Positions 1 through 5,963 of a stretch of 8,852 bases of DNA are shown here, piece by piece. Below the pieces are notes generated by a model. That model was not told the origin of the DNA. It did not search any database and worked only from the letters and a program-made list of their open reading frames with translations. Positions within the stretch are counted from its first letter, which is position 1, and each line of letters starts with the position of its first letter. The stretch spans positions 1 to 8,852 of the forward strand of contig JAUWMJ010000092.1 in the NCBI GenBank assembly GCA_030613225.1, in the 5' to 3' direction. Position numbers and translations under genes: made by a program. This DNA comes from Desulfobacterales bacterium. Its GTDB lineage: Bacteria > Desulfobacterota > Desulfobacteria > Desulfobacterales > JAUWMJ01.

Positions 1-681
1 CTTCAGCATAGATTCAAACAAATCACCTGCCTGCCCTGCAATCCCCATGGCAACAAATAAGAAAAGGCTTGGCACCCATGGCAGTTCGGGAAGGAAAAAT
101 AGCTTTACAACTGAGCCGACAAGCAGATTTGCTGCAAGTCCACCGACTGAACCTTCTATTGTCTTTTTCGGACTCACAGCCGGACAAAGCTTATGCCGAC
201 CAAGGTAAGAGCCAAAATAATATGCACTTGTGTCTCCGGCAAATATTACAGCCAAAATAAGAAATATCCAAATCATACCGTCTGTCTGATTTCGTATAAG
301 AACCAGAAAGGAAAGCAAAAGTGGAATATATATAATTCCCTGAACCTGCTTTTTTATTGTTTCAAGCACAAGAGGATTGGTTTTGTATTGCGGAAGAGAA
401 ACCAGACCACAAATAATCATATTTAATGCAATAATTCCTGAAATAAGATTAAAAGAGCTTCCTGAAGCTGCGAGGATAATCAAGGCTCCGACCAAAAGGC
501 CGACAATCATAATAACAGATACAACCTTTCCTTTTGCATCTGAAACAATACGGAAATATTCCCACATGGACAGCAGGCATACGGCTCCGACCAAAACAAC
601 AAAATAAGCACCTCCCCTGGCAATAAAAAAAATAAGAAAGGGAAGTGCAATAATTCCTGTTATCCAGCGTTTTAAGTGCAT
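1..681 (-). CDS. cdsA: Phosphatidate cytidylyltransferase (CDP-diglyceride synthase), 3' end beyond window
   Basis: CdsA makes CDP-diacylglycerol from CTP and phosphatidate in the inner membrane, the precursor of the major phospholipids. I translated the minus strand from the ATG at 681; it stays open for 227 codons to base 1. The protein begins MHLKRWITGIIALPFLIFFI and is strongly hydrophobic, with about six or seven likely membrane segments (near residues 7-20, 26-40, 53-72, 78-96, 116-130, 136-149, 177-196, 204-215). Family-typical motifs are AGDTSAYYFG (148-157), SPKKTIEGSVGG (170-181) and GQAGDLFESMLK (216-227), which leads into the C-terminal CdsA signature that would follow outside the window. 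It follows uppS, as in many bacteria, but after a repeat-filled 292-bp gap. No in-frame start lies closely upstream, and no Shine-Dalgarno sequence is visible before the ATG. Identity is secure; the start is likely. Confidence 0.93.
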   Translation of the reverse strand, partial: MHLKRWITGIIALPFLIFFIARGGAYFVVLVGAVCLLSMWEYFRIVSDAKGKVVSVIMIVGLLVGALIILAASGSSFNLISGIIALNMIICGLVSLPQYKTNPLVLETIKKQVQGIIYIPLLLSFLVLIRNQTDGMIWIFLILAVIFAGDTSAYYFGSYLGRHKLCPAVSPKKTIEGSVGGLAANLLVGSVVKLFFLPELPWVPSLFLFVAMGIAGQAGDLFESMLK

Positions 682-686
682 AATAA

Positions 687-721
687 TAGTTGATAGCTCA
701 TAGGTGATAGCTGATAGTCGA
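687..721. repeat. Single-arm heptad array (TAGCTGA word) directly before cdsA
   Basis: Five consecutive 7-nt units share the frame TAGNNNA with consensus TAGCTGA. They occupy exactly 35 bases and end 5 bases upstream of the cdsA ATG. The word is the same as in the inverted repeat at 2305-2433 (there read as AGCTGAT). I find no inverted partner arm within the gap or inside cdsA, so this looks like a solo arm or a remnant. It takes up the place where the cdsA ribosome binding site should be. Confidence 0.8.
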
Positions 722-727
722 AAAGTA

Positions 728-736
728 ATTTTAGCA
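728..736 (-). promoter_or_regulatory. Possible extended -10 promoter for cdsA
   Basis: On the minus strand this reads TGCTAAAAT: a TG extension, one base, then a -10-like hexamer matching TATAAT at five of six positions. It lies about 47 bases upstream of the cdsA ATG. No convincing -35 hexamer is seen at 16-18 bases. It would put the heptad array at 687-721 in the 5' untranslated leader. This is a weak pattern match only. Confidence 0.25.
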
Positions 737-773
737 CTTTCAAAACCACCTAACCCGGATAAACCGGAACCTA

Positions 774-893
774 ATTGACTATTGATTATTGAAGATTGAA
801 TATTTGTGGATGTCGCTTCGCTCTGTCATTTTTTAAAATTGCTCCGCCGGAGGCGGACCTTAAATAGTCAATCTTCAATCGACAATCTTCAAT
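774..893. repeat. Heptad-phased inverted repeat (ATTGNNN word) between uppS and cdsA
   Basis: The left arm (774-805) and right arm (862-893) are each 32 nt: four 7-nt units that always keep ATTG, plus a terminal ATTT. The right arm, reverse complemented, matches the left at 26 of 32 positions, and every mismatch falls in the three variable bases of a unit. The 56-bp centre carries a short perfect palindrome at 843-857 (TCCGCC, GGA loop, GGCGGA). An intact arm-arm stem could form in the uppS-cdsA transcript. No open frame or transposase is present. Immediately outside lies another weak inverted pair, 894-904 with 933-943, matching at 9 of 11 positions. Confidence 0.85.
843..857. repeat. GC-rich perfect palindrome with 3-nt loop
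   Basis: TCCGCC at 843-848 and GGCGGA at 852-857 are exact reverse complements around GGA. The GC-rich block stands out against AT-rich flanks and lies inside the centre of the ATTG-word inverted repeat. It could fold as a small hairpin, but no U-run follows it on either strand, so I do not call it an intrinsic terminator. Confidence 0.6.
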
Positions 894-973
894 CATTTGG
901 AGACGGTGAAAATATTTCAATCCAATTTTTTTGACACCAAATGCAAAAAGATAACTTTTAAGATACTAACTGG

Positions 974-1723
974 TCACCCCCCTACCCCGCCGAATCTGCG
1001 TTCACGCTGCTGGTAGGTTTTAATAATAGATAAAAATTCATCTTTCGTAAAGTCCGGCCACAATGTATCAGTAACATAGATTTCCGTATAGGCAATTTGC
1101 CACAGCAGAAAATTGCTTATACGCATTTCCCCGCTTGTACGAATCAGTAAATCCGGGTCAGGAATTGAATTCGTACAAAGATGTTTTGATATTATTTCAG
1201 GTGTTATCAAATCAGCATCTATCTGACCGTCTTTTACTTTCAAAGCAATCCGGCGGACCATTTGTACAATTTCCCAACGCCCGCCATAGCTAAGTGCAAG
1301 ATTTAACTGCATTCCACTATTTTTTTTTGTCAGCACCATTATTTTATCCAGCTCTTGCTGAACATCTTCGTGCAGCCGTTCTATCTGCCCGATAGCATTA
1401 AGCCGGATATTATTATCCATCATCTCTTTCTTTTCTGATTTAAGAAATTTTACAAGGATGGCCATAAGGGCATTGACCTCGTTTTTTGGTCGTTGCCAGT
1501 TTTCAGTAGAAAAAGCATACAGTGTAAGGTAGTCTATTCCAATTTTTCTGGAAGCTCTAACAACCGTCCGAACAGCTTCTACGCCCTTTTCATGTCCTTT
1601 AATCCGGTTAAGCAGACGTTTTTTTGCCCAGCGTCCGTTTCCATCCATAATAATGGCAATATGTGAGGGAAGATTTGCAATATCAATATCTGTATGGATA
1701 GGGGTATATTTGCTAGAATTCAA
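974..1723 (-). CDS. uppS: Isoprenyl transferase, undecaprenyl diphosphate synthase type (cis-prenyltransferase)
   Basis: This cytosolic enzyme condenses isopentenyl diphosphate onto farnesyl diphosphate with cis double bonds, giving the C55 carrier lipid used for peptidoglycan and O-antigen. The 249-residue protein has all family blocks: IAIIMDGNGRWAKKR (23-36, catalytic Asp27), GHEKGVEAVR (43-52), LTLYAFSTENWQRP (67-79), NLALSYGGRWEIV (141-153), and DPDLLIRTSGEMRISNF (189-205) followed by WQIAYTEIY. Length is normal. The start is a TTG at 1723 that overlaps the end of frr by 11 nt, with a purine-rich stretch upstream; the next in-frame ATG is inside the catalytic motif, so it is too late. 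The overlap implies translational coupling to frr. Transcription continues into the repeat-filled gap before cdsA. Confidence 0.95.
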   Translation of the reverse strand: MNSSKYTPIHTDIDIANLPSHIAIIMDGNGRWAKKRLLNRIKGHEKGVEAVRTVVRASRKIGIDYLTLYAFSTENWQRPKNEVNALMAILVKFLKSEKKEMMDNNIRLNAIGQIERLHEDVQQELDKIMVLTKKNSGMQLNLALSYGGRWEIVQMVRRIALKVKDGQIDADLITPEIISKHLCTNSIPDPDLLIRTSGEMRISNFLLWQIAYTEIYVTDTLWPDFTKDEFLSIIKTYQQRERRFGGVGG

Positions 1724-2270
1724 GGATCTCTTTCTCTTTATCTTTATTTACATCGTCAATTGACTTGATATATTCGTCCGTAATTTTCTGGACATGATCC
1801 TGGGCCTTGAACGCATCGTCTTCAGAAATATCACTATCTTTTTTTAGGCCTTTTAAAAGTTCGTTTGAATCGCGCCTTATATTACGTACGGCAATTTTAT
1901 GATCTTCGCTTATTTTATTTATGACTTTTACAAGTTCTTTCCTTCTTTCTTCCGTAAGAGGAGGAATAGATATACGGATAATTTTACCATCATTCGATGG
2001 CGTAAGACTCAAATCCGATTTTAATATAGCCTTTTCAATTTCTTTGATAACAGATACATCCCATGGTTGAATAGTAATCAATCGGCTCTCAGGGACAGAA
2101 AGTGTTGCCATCTGGTTTAAAGGAGTCAGTGTGCCGTAATAATCAACCCGTATTCCGTCTAAAATCGTCAAAGAAGCCCGGCCGGTCCTGACCCTGTTAA
2201 ATTCATTTTTAAGGGCATCTATCGACTTGCCCATATTATCCCTTGTTTCCCGGTATATAGATTCGATCAT
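1713..2270 (-). CDS. frr: Ribosome recycling factor
   Basis: RRF acts with EF-G to split the post-termination ribosome into subunits. The 185-residue length is exactly that of the family. Recognisable features are the helical N-terminus with FNRVRTGRASLTILDGIRVDYYG (residues 24-46), the domain II core TPLNQMATLSVPESRLITIQPWD (49-71), IPPLTEERRKELVK (102-115), the RNIRRDSNELLK segment (129-140) and the charged C-terminal helix. The start is an ATG with AGAGG eight bases upstream. It lies 157 bp after pyrH, a gap almost filled by an inverted repeat, and its stop codon overlaps the uppS start. Confidence 0.97.
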   Translation of the reverse strand: MIESIYRETRDNMGKSIDALKNEFNRVRTGRASLTILDGIRVDYYGTLTPLNQMATLSVPESRLITIQPWDVSVIKEIEKAILKSDLSLTPSNDGKIIRISIPPLTEERRKELVKVINKISEDHKIAVRNIRRDSNELLKGLKKDSDISEDDAFKAQDHVQKITDEYIKSIDDVNKDKEKEILEF

Positions 2271-2304
2271 GATGTTTTCCTCTAAAACTTGTTAAGTGGA
2301 AAAA

Positions 2305-2433
2305 AGCTGATAGCTCTTAGGAAAACAGCTCATAGCTCTTAGCTCATAGCTAATAGGAAAAAGGATTTTTCATCATTTAACTATGAGCTATGAGCTATCA
2401 GCTGTCAGCTAATAAAGCTATCAGCTGTTAGCT
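2305..2433. repeat. Heptad-phased inverted repeat (AGCTNNN word) between pyrH and frr
   Basis: The left arm (2305-2354) and right arm (2383-2433) each consist of two 7-nt units, one longer unit, then four 7-nt units, counted from the outside inward. The odd unit is 8 nt at 2319-2326 and 9 nt at 2411-2419, at the same rank in both arms. Every 7-nt unit begins AGCT (read outward to inward on its strand); the three other bases vary. The arms are about 50 and 51 nt around a 28-nt AT-rich loop. The outermost right unit (2427-2433) contains the TAA stop codon and last Ser codon of pyrH. In mRNA this would give a long bulged stem between pyrH and frr. No terminator-like U tract is seen. Confidence 0.88.
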
Positions 2434-3144
2434 GTTTATCATCGTACCCACTTCTTCGCCGCAGACAACTTTGCGCAAATTTCCCTTTTGTCTCAAATTA
2501 AAAACAGTCAATGGAAGATTATTATCCATTGCCAGAGAAATTGCAGTCATATCCATAACTTTGAGCTGCCTTTCCAGGACTTCCATATATGTAATTTCCT
2601 TTATCATCTTTGCCTCGCGGTTTACAGCAGGATCAGAATCATAAAGGCCGTCCACTTTTGTAGCTTTTAAAAGCAGCTCTGCGTGGATCTCCTGGGCTCT
2701 TAAAACAGCTGCCGTATCTGTCGTAAAATAGGGATTTCCTGTGCCCGCAGCAAAAATAACCACACGCCCTTTCTCAAGATGTCGGACGGCTCTGCGACGA
2801 ATAAATGGCTCGGCCACCTCGTGCATGGATATTGCTGTCTGTGTGCGTGTTTCAACTCCCATTTTTTCCAGAGTGCCTTGCAGCGCCAGGCTGTTTATCA
2901 CTGTTGCCAGCATCCCCATATGATCTGCGGAAGCTCTATCCATACTAAATGAACTTGCGGCAACCCCCCTGAAAATATTACCACCACCTACAACTATTGC
3001 AAGCTGAACTCCAAGATCACATATCGAACGTACTTCTTTGGCCACGTACTTTAACATATCAGGGCTAATTCCATAGTCTTGCTCACCCATCAGTGCTTCA
3101 CCGCTTATCTTTACCAGTACTTTTTTATATCGAGAAAGTTGCAA
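2428..3144 (-). CDS. pyrH: Uridylate (UMP) kinase
   Basis: PyrH phosphorylates UMP to UDP in pyrimidine nucleotide synthesis; bacterial forms are hexamers of the amino acid kinase fold, regulated by GTP and UTP. The 238-residue protein shows [12 protein letters not shown] (9-20), [10 protein letters not shown] (51-60), the UMP-site region [19 protein letters not shown] (70-88), [15 protein letters not shown] (132-146) and [16 protein letters not shown] (157-172). Length matches the family. The start is TTG at 3144: the codons directly upstream in this frame are stops, AGGAG lies 11 bases before it, and the next ATG is at residue 19 inside the conserved N-terminal block. It begins three bases after the tsf stop. 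Its last residues (Asn-Ser) and stop codon are written in repeat sequence. Confidence 0.96.
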   Translation of the reverse strand: MQLSRYKKVLVKISGEALMGEQDYGISPDMLKYVAKEVRSICDLGVQLAIVVGGGNIFRGVAASSFSMDRASADHMGMLATVINSLALQGTLEKMGVETRTQTAISMHEVAEPFIRRRAVRHLEKGRVVIFAAGTGNPYFTTDTAAVLRAQEIHAELLLKATKVDGLYDSDPAVNREAKMIKEITYMEVLERQLKVMDMTAISLAMDNNLPLTVFNLRQKGNLRKVVCGEEVGTMINS

Positions 3145-3147
3145 TTA

Positions 3148-3747
3148 TTAGGACTCTCCTATCTGAAATCTTGCGAAACGCTTGATTGTAATATTCTCGC
3201 CGATTTTTGCTATTAATTCGTTTAAAAGATCTGCAATCGAAATTTTGGGATCCCGAACATAAGCCTGATTTAACAGACAGCTTTCCTTTATAAATTTACT
3301 AAGTTTACCTTCTGTTATCTTGTCTATCATATTTTCCGGTTTTCCCATTTCAAGTGCCTGTGCGTGATAGATCTCCCTTTCCTTACTTATTACCTCATCG
3401 GGCACATCTTCAGCTTTTATTCCCAGGGGATTCGTAGCAACAATGTGCATGGCAATATTTTTCGCAAATTCCTGAAAATCTTCATTTTTTGCTACAAAAT
3501 CAGTCTCACAGCCGATTTCAACCAGCACACCTAATTTTCCACCCATATGGATATAGGAATGGATTATCCCTTCCGTCATAGCCCTTCCGGCTCTTTTTGC
3601 AGCTGTCGCCAATCCTTTTTTTCTTAAAAAATCAACTGCCTTATCCATATCGATGTCACACTCTGAAAGTGCCTGTTTGCAATCCATTATTCCTGCCCCG
3701 GTCTTTTGCCGGAGTTGTTTTACCATTTCCGCACTAATCGTTGTCAT
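3148..3747 (-). CDS. tsf: Elongation factor Ts, short form
   Basis: EF-Ts is the guanine nucleotide exchange factor of EF-Tu. The N-terminal UBA-like domain (MTTISAEMVKQLRQKTGAGI, then MDCKQAL) and the exchange motif ETDFVAKNEDF (about residues 81-91, with the Asp-Phe pair that inserts into EF-Tu) are clear. I prefer the second ATG (3747, 199 residues): an AGGAG lies 7 bases before it but only 1 base before the ATG at 3753, and MTTISAEMV aligns with the usual family start. The upstream ATG would overlap the rpsB stop as ATGA. At about 200 residues it is much shorter than the 283-residue E. coli protein and resembles the short Thermus-type form with a single core subdomain. This looks like a lineage form, since it ends cleanly in front of pyrH. 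Confidence 0.95.
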   Translation of the reverse strand: MTTISAEMVKQLRQKTGAGIMDCKQALSECDIDMDKAVDFLRKKGLATAAKRAGRAMTEGIIHSYIHMGGKLGVLVEIGCETDFVAKNEDFQEFAKNIAMHIVATNPLGIKAEDVPDEVISKEREIYHAQALEMGKPENMIDKITEGKLSKFIKESCLLNQAYVRDPKISIADLLNELIAKIGENITIKRFARFQIGES

Positions 3748-3749
3748 CT

Positions 3750-4691
3750 TCATTCTCCTGTTGTTTCTTCTTTTGTATTTTCCTCTTGTTTTTCGCTTTC
3801 GGTTTCCTTCGGATTTTCCGGCGTATCTTTCTGCGATTCTTCTGGCGGCGGCTCTTCCGGTTTTGTTCTTTTTATTATCTCAACAACAGGACCATCTGAA
3901 CCGTCGGAAATAACTTTCCTTTCACCTGGTTTCAGTTCGGCACCGACATCGGAAATCTCTATTTTTTCTTCGTCTTCCTTATCTGCATCCGCCTGCTGTT
4001 TTTCGGCCAGCCGCTCTTTGCCTTCAATACAGGCGTCAGCAATTCTAGACGAAATCAATCTTATTGCCCGTATTGCATCATCATTACCGGGAATTATATA
4101 ATCAATTTCATCAGGATCACAATTTGTATCAACAACGGCAATAATTGGTATGTTGAGTCTTTTCCCTTCCCTGACGGCAATAGCCTCTTTTCTGGGATCA
4201 ACCACAAATATTGCTCCAGGAAGCCCTGACATGGTTCTAATTCCGCCAAGATTGTTGTCAAGCTTCACGCGTGCCTTTTCGAGTTTCAGCCTCTCCTTTT
4301 TTGGAAAAAGGTTAATTGAACCGTCATTTATGATATTGTTGAGATGGTTAAGGCGATCTATACTTTGTTTAATGGTCTGGTAATTTGTCAGCATTCCTCC
4401 CAGCCATCTGTTATGAACAAAAAACATTTCGCATCGGTTAGCCTCTTCATAAATAGATTCCCTGGCCTGCTTCTTGGTACCTACAAAAAGCACAGACTTG
4501 CCGCCTGCAACCGTATCGACAACAAAATCATAAACATTCTTAAACATTCGAACGGTTTTTTGCAGGTCAATAATATAAATACCGTTCCTCGCCCCGAAGA
4601 TATAAGGTTTCATCTTTGGGTTCCAGCGTTTGGTCTGATGACCAAAATGCACTCCTGCTTCAAGGAGTTCTTTCATTGTTACATAAGCCAT
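3750..4691 (-). CDS. rpsB: Small ribosomal subunit protein uS2 with long acidic C-terminal tail
   Basis: S2 binds the 30S subunit near the S1 site and is needed for S1 assembly. The core (about residues 1-228) is complete: [40 protein letters not shown] (21-40), [10 protein letters not shown] (67-76), [10 protein letters not shown] (94-103), [14 protein letters not shown] (156-169), [20 protein letters not shown] (181-200) and [12 protein letters not shown] (201-212). Residues about 229-313 form a low-complexity tail rich in Glu, Lys, Asp and Pro, with one less repetitive island, [17 protein letters not shown] (259-275). Total length is 313 against about 240-260 for common S2 proteins. The ATG has AGGAG six bases upstream. 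The stop is two bases before the preferred tsf start, so the two are surely cotranscribed and probably coupled. Confidence 0.96.
   Translation of the reverse strand: MAYVTMKELLEAGVHFGHQTKRWNPKMKPYIFGARNGIYIIDLQKTVRMFKNVYDFVVDTVAGGKSVLFVGTKKQARESIYEEANRCEMFFVHNRWLGGMLTNYQTIKQSIDRLNHLNNIINDGSINLFPKKERLKLEKARVKLDNNLGGIRTMSGLPGAIFVVDPRKEAIAVREGKRLNIPIIAVVDTNCDPDEIDYIIPGNDDAIRAIRLISSRIADACIEGKERLAEKQQADADKEDEEKIEISDVGAELKPGERKVISDGSDGPVVEIIKRTKPEEPPPEESQKDTPENPKETESEKQEENTKEETTGE
3755..3759 (-). promoter_or_regulatory. Ribosome binding site that decides the tsf start
   Basis: AGGAG lies one base before the first tsf ATG (3753) and seven bases before the second (3747). Only the second spacing is normal, so this site favours the shorter EF-Ts. 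It is located within the last codons of rpsB. Confidence 0.7.
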
Positions 4692-4697
4692 TACTCT

Positions 4698-4702
4698 CTC
4701 CT
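4698..4702 (-). promoter_or_regulatory. Ribosome binding site of rpsB
   Basis: On the minus strand an AGGAG core inside a purine run lies six bases before the rpsB ATG. It is the best-placed Shine-Dalgarno sequence in the window and fixes the rpsB start. Confidence 0.8.
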
Positions 4703-4761
4703 CTCATGGTTTTTCCACCGCCTTTATCTTCCCCGTTTCCGACTTTATCTCAATAGTAAGC

Positions 4762-4954
4762 GTTCACAGGTTCAAAGTTCAAGGTTCAAGGTTTTATTTC
4801 TTTCGTTGAACCCAGAAAATACGTCTTGAAACTCAATATTCGTCATGTATTATTGAATCTCTGCCACGTAAAGCTCGCCTTGCACTTTGGCGCAAGACTG
4901 TTCAGATTTGTGGCGAACCTACAACCCCTGAACCTTGAACTTTGAACCGTGAAC
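4762..4954. repeat. Heptad-phased inverted repeat (GTTCANN word) in the rpsB leader
   Basis: Two 32-nt arms, 4762-4793 and 4923-4954, are imperfect reverse complements made of four GTTCANN-type units plus a short tail (first left unit 8 nt, the others 7). They enclose 129 bp without an open frame. The centre has possible small hairpins, for example CTTGC with GCAAG around 4880-4897 and GCCAC with GTGGC further out. With the rest of the gap, this accounts for most of the 363 bp between prmC and rpsB. It lies between the best promoter candidate and rpsB, so it would be transcribed as part of the rpsB leader. It has the look of a small non-autonomous repeat, but I see no target duplication. Confidence 0.8.
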
Positions 4955-4999
4955 GGTTACTCTTATAAAGCACCTGGAAAAAGGTCCAAAGACGTGTGA

Positions 5000-5028
5000 G
5001 TTATAAAAAAATCTTTTGTGTCTAACAA
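5000..5028 (-). promoter_or_regulatory. Candidate sigma70-type promoter of the rpsB-tsf-pyrH-frr-uppS cluster
   Basis: On the minus strand TTGTTA (5028-5023, four of six matches to TTGACA) is followed by a 17-bp spacer and TATAAC (5005-5000, five of six matches to TATAAT). The spacer contains an A/T run. It lies just after the prmC stop, in the only large gap before rpsB. Transcription would start near 4993 and give a leader of about 300 nt that includes the GTTCA-word inverted repeat. Other regulation, such as S2 feedback known for E. coli rpsB, cannot be read from the sequence. Confidence 0.45.
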
Positions 5029-5054
5029 ACTATAAACGTATTGGCAACATTTAT

Positions 5055-5963
5055 TTACTTTTTCCTCATCCGAACAACACGGTCATTTCCGCTGTAATCT
5101 TTTGAAAAAACAACATCGTCATATTTTTCGCTGGCATCAATAATCTTTCCGACTGCATCTTTCTGATCATGCCCTATCTCAAGAAAAAGACTTCCCTGCC
5201 GGTTTAAATAGATATGAGCGGAACTTATAATGCGTCTTAAGCTGCTCAGGCCGTCTTCATCTCCGTCAAGGGCTATACCGGGTTCATATTCGTAAATTTC
5301 AGGCTGAAGGGAGCAAAGAGCCCCGGTTTGGATATAAGGTGGATTTGAAATAATTATATCAAAAAAAGCTTTTTTGTCATTTATTGGTGAAAACCAGTCA
5401 CCAACAAAAAAACATACAGTCTCATTTAAATTGTTACGTTTTGCATTCTCCTTTGCCACTTTAATTGCTTTTACACTACAGTCCGAAGCAAAAAAAAGGT
5501 GCCCGGGCTGTTCGCTTGAAAGTGCAAGAATTATAGCTCCTGCTCCTGTACCCAGATCGAGTATGCGCTTTGGAGAAATATTTAAATCTGAACCAAAACC
5601 GGCCGGTAAAAGACAAAGAGCCGCTTCAACCAGGCACTCGGTCTCAGGCCGCGGAATCAGAACGTCTTTTGTAACAGCAAGGTTCAGAGACCAGAACCCC
5701 TTAACGCCTGTAATATACGCAACCGGCTCTCGTTTAACCCTTCTTTTAATCAGGGCTTTGAATTTATCCAGCTCATCTCTGTTAAGAGGCTGATCGTATC
5801 GCAGATACAAATCAATCCGGTTTATCTCTAGTAAATTGGCAAGGAGTATTTCAGCACCCGGCCTTGGGCTTTCTATCTTGTGGGATTTAAAATAAGAAGT
5901 GGTCCACTTGAGGAGTTTAAGTATTGTCCATTCATTACCGCTGGAATCAGGCTGGTTATGCAT
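5055..5963 (-). CDS. prmC: Release factor glutamine methyltransferase
   Basis: PrmC (HemK) uses S-adenosylmethionine to N5-methylate the Gln of the GGQ motif in release factors RF1 and RF2. From the ATG at 5963 the protein has 302 residues: an N-terminal helical domain (about 10-90), the linker VLIPRPETE (101-109), the SAM-binding loop [11 protein letters not shown] (134-144) and the catalytic NPPY (207-210). The reading frame is open up to a TTG at 6005, but the ATG is preferred: it overlaps the prfA stop as ATGCATAA (8 nt), and [10 protein letters not shown] follows at a typical distance. Lying directly after its substrate gene prfA is the standard arrangement and suggests translational coupling. 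Its stop is followed by the rpsB promoter region, with no clear intrinsic terminator. Confidence 0.95.
   Translation of the reverse strand: MHNQPDSSGNEWTILKLLKWTTSYFKSHKIESPRPGAEILLANLLEINRIDLYLRYDQPLNRDELDKFKALIKRRVKREPVAYITGVKGFWSLNLAVTKDVLIPRPETECLVEAALCLLPAGFGSDLNISPKRILDLGTGAGAIILALSSEQPGHLFFASDCSVKAIKVAKENAKRNNLNETVCFFVGDWFSPINDKKAFFDIIISNPPYIQTGALCSLQPEIYEYEPGIALDGDEDGLSSLRRIISSAHIYLNRQGSLFLEIGHDQKDAVGKIIDASEKYDDVVFSKDYSGNDRVVRMRKK

Noticed and set aside
843..857. Intrinsic terminator between uppS and cdsA
   Set aside because: A GC-rich hairpin is present, but no U-run follows on the minus strand within a useful distance.
2305..2433. CRISPR or tandem-repeat protein coding interpretation of the heptads
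   Set aside because: Units are only 7 nt without spacers and in inverted arms; no open frame spans them and no cas gene is present.
3706..4101. Plus-strand Ser/Phe-rich open frame of 131 codons
   Set aside because: It is the antisense image of the Glu/Lys-rich tail of S2, which naturally yields Phe/Ser/Leu on the other strand.
4794..4922. Small gene or transposase remnant inside the GTTCA element
   Set aside because: No open frame of useful length with a start signal on either strand and no recognisable motif.
5374..5793. Plus-strand frame of 139 codons opposite prmC, and others such as 4344-4829 opposite rpsB
   Set aside because: They are antisense to conserved catalytic regions, without a plausible binding site or family resemblance.
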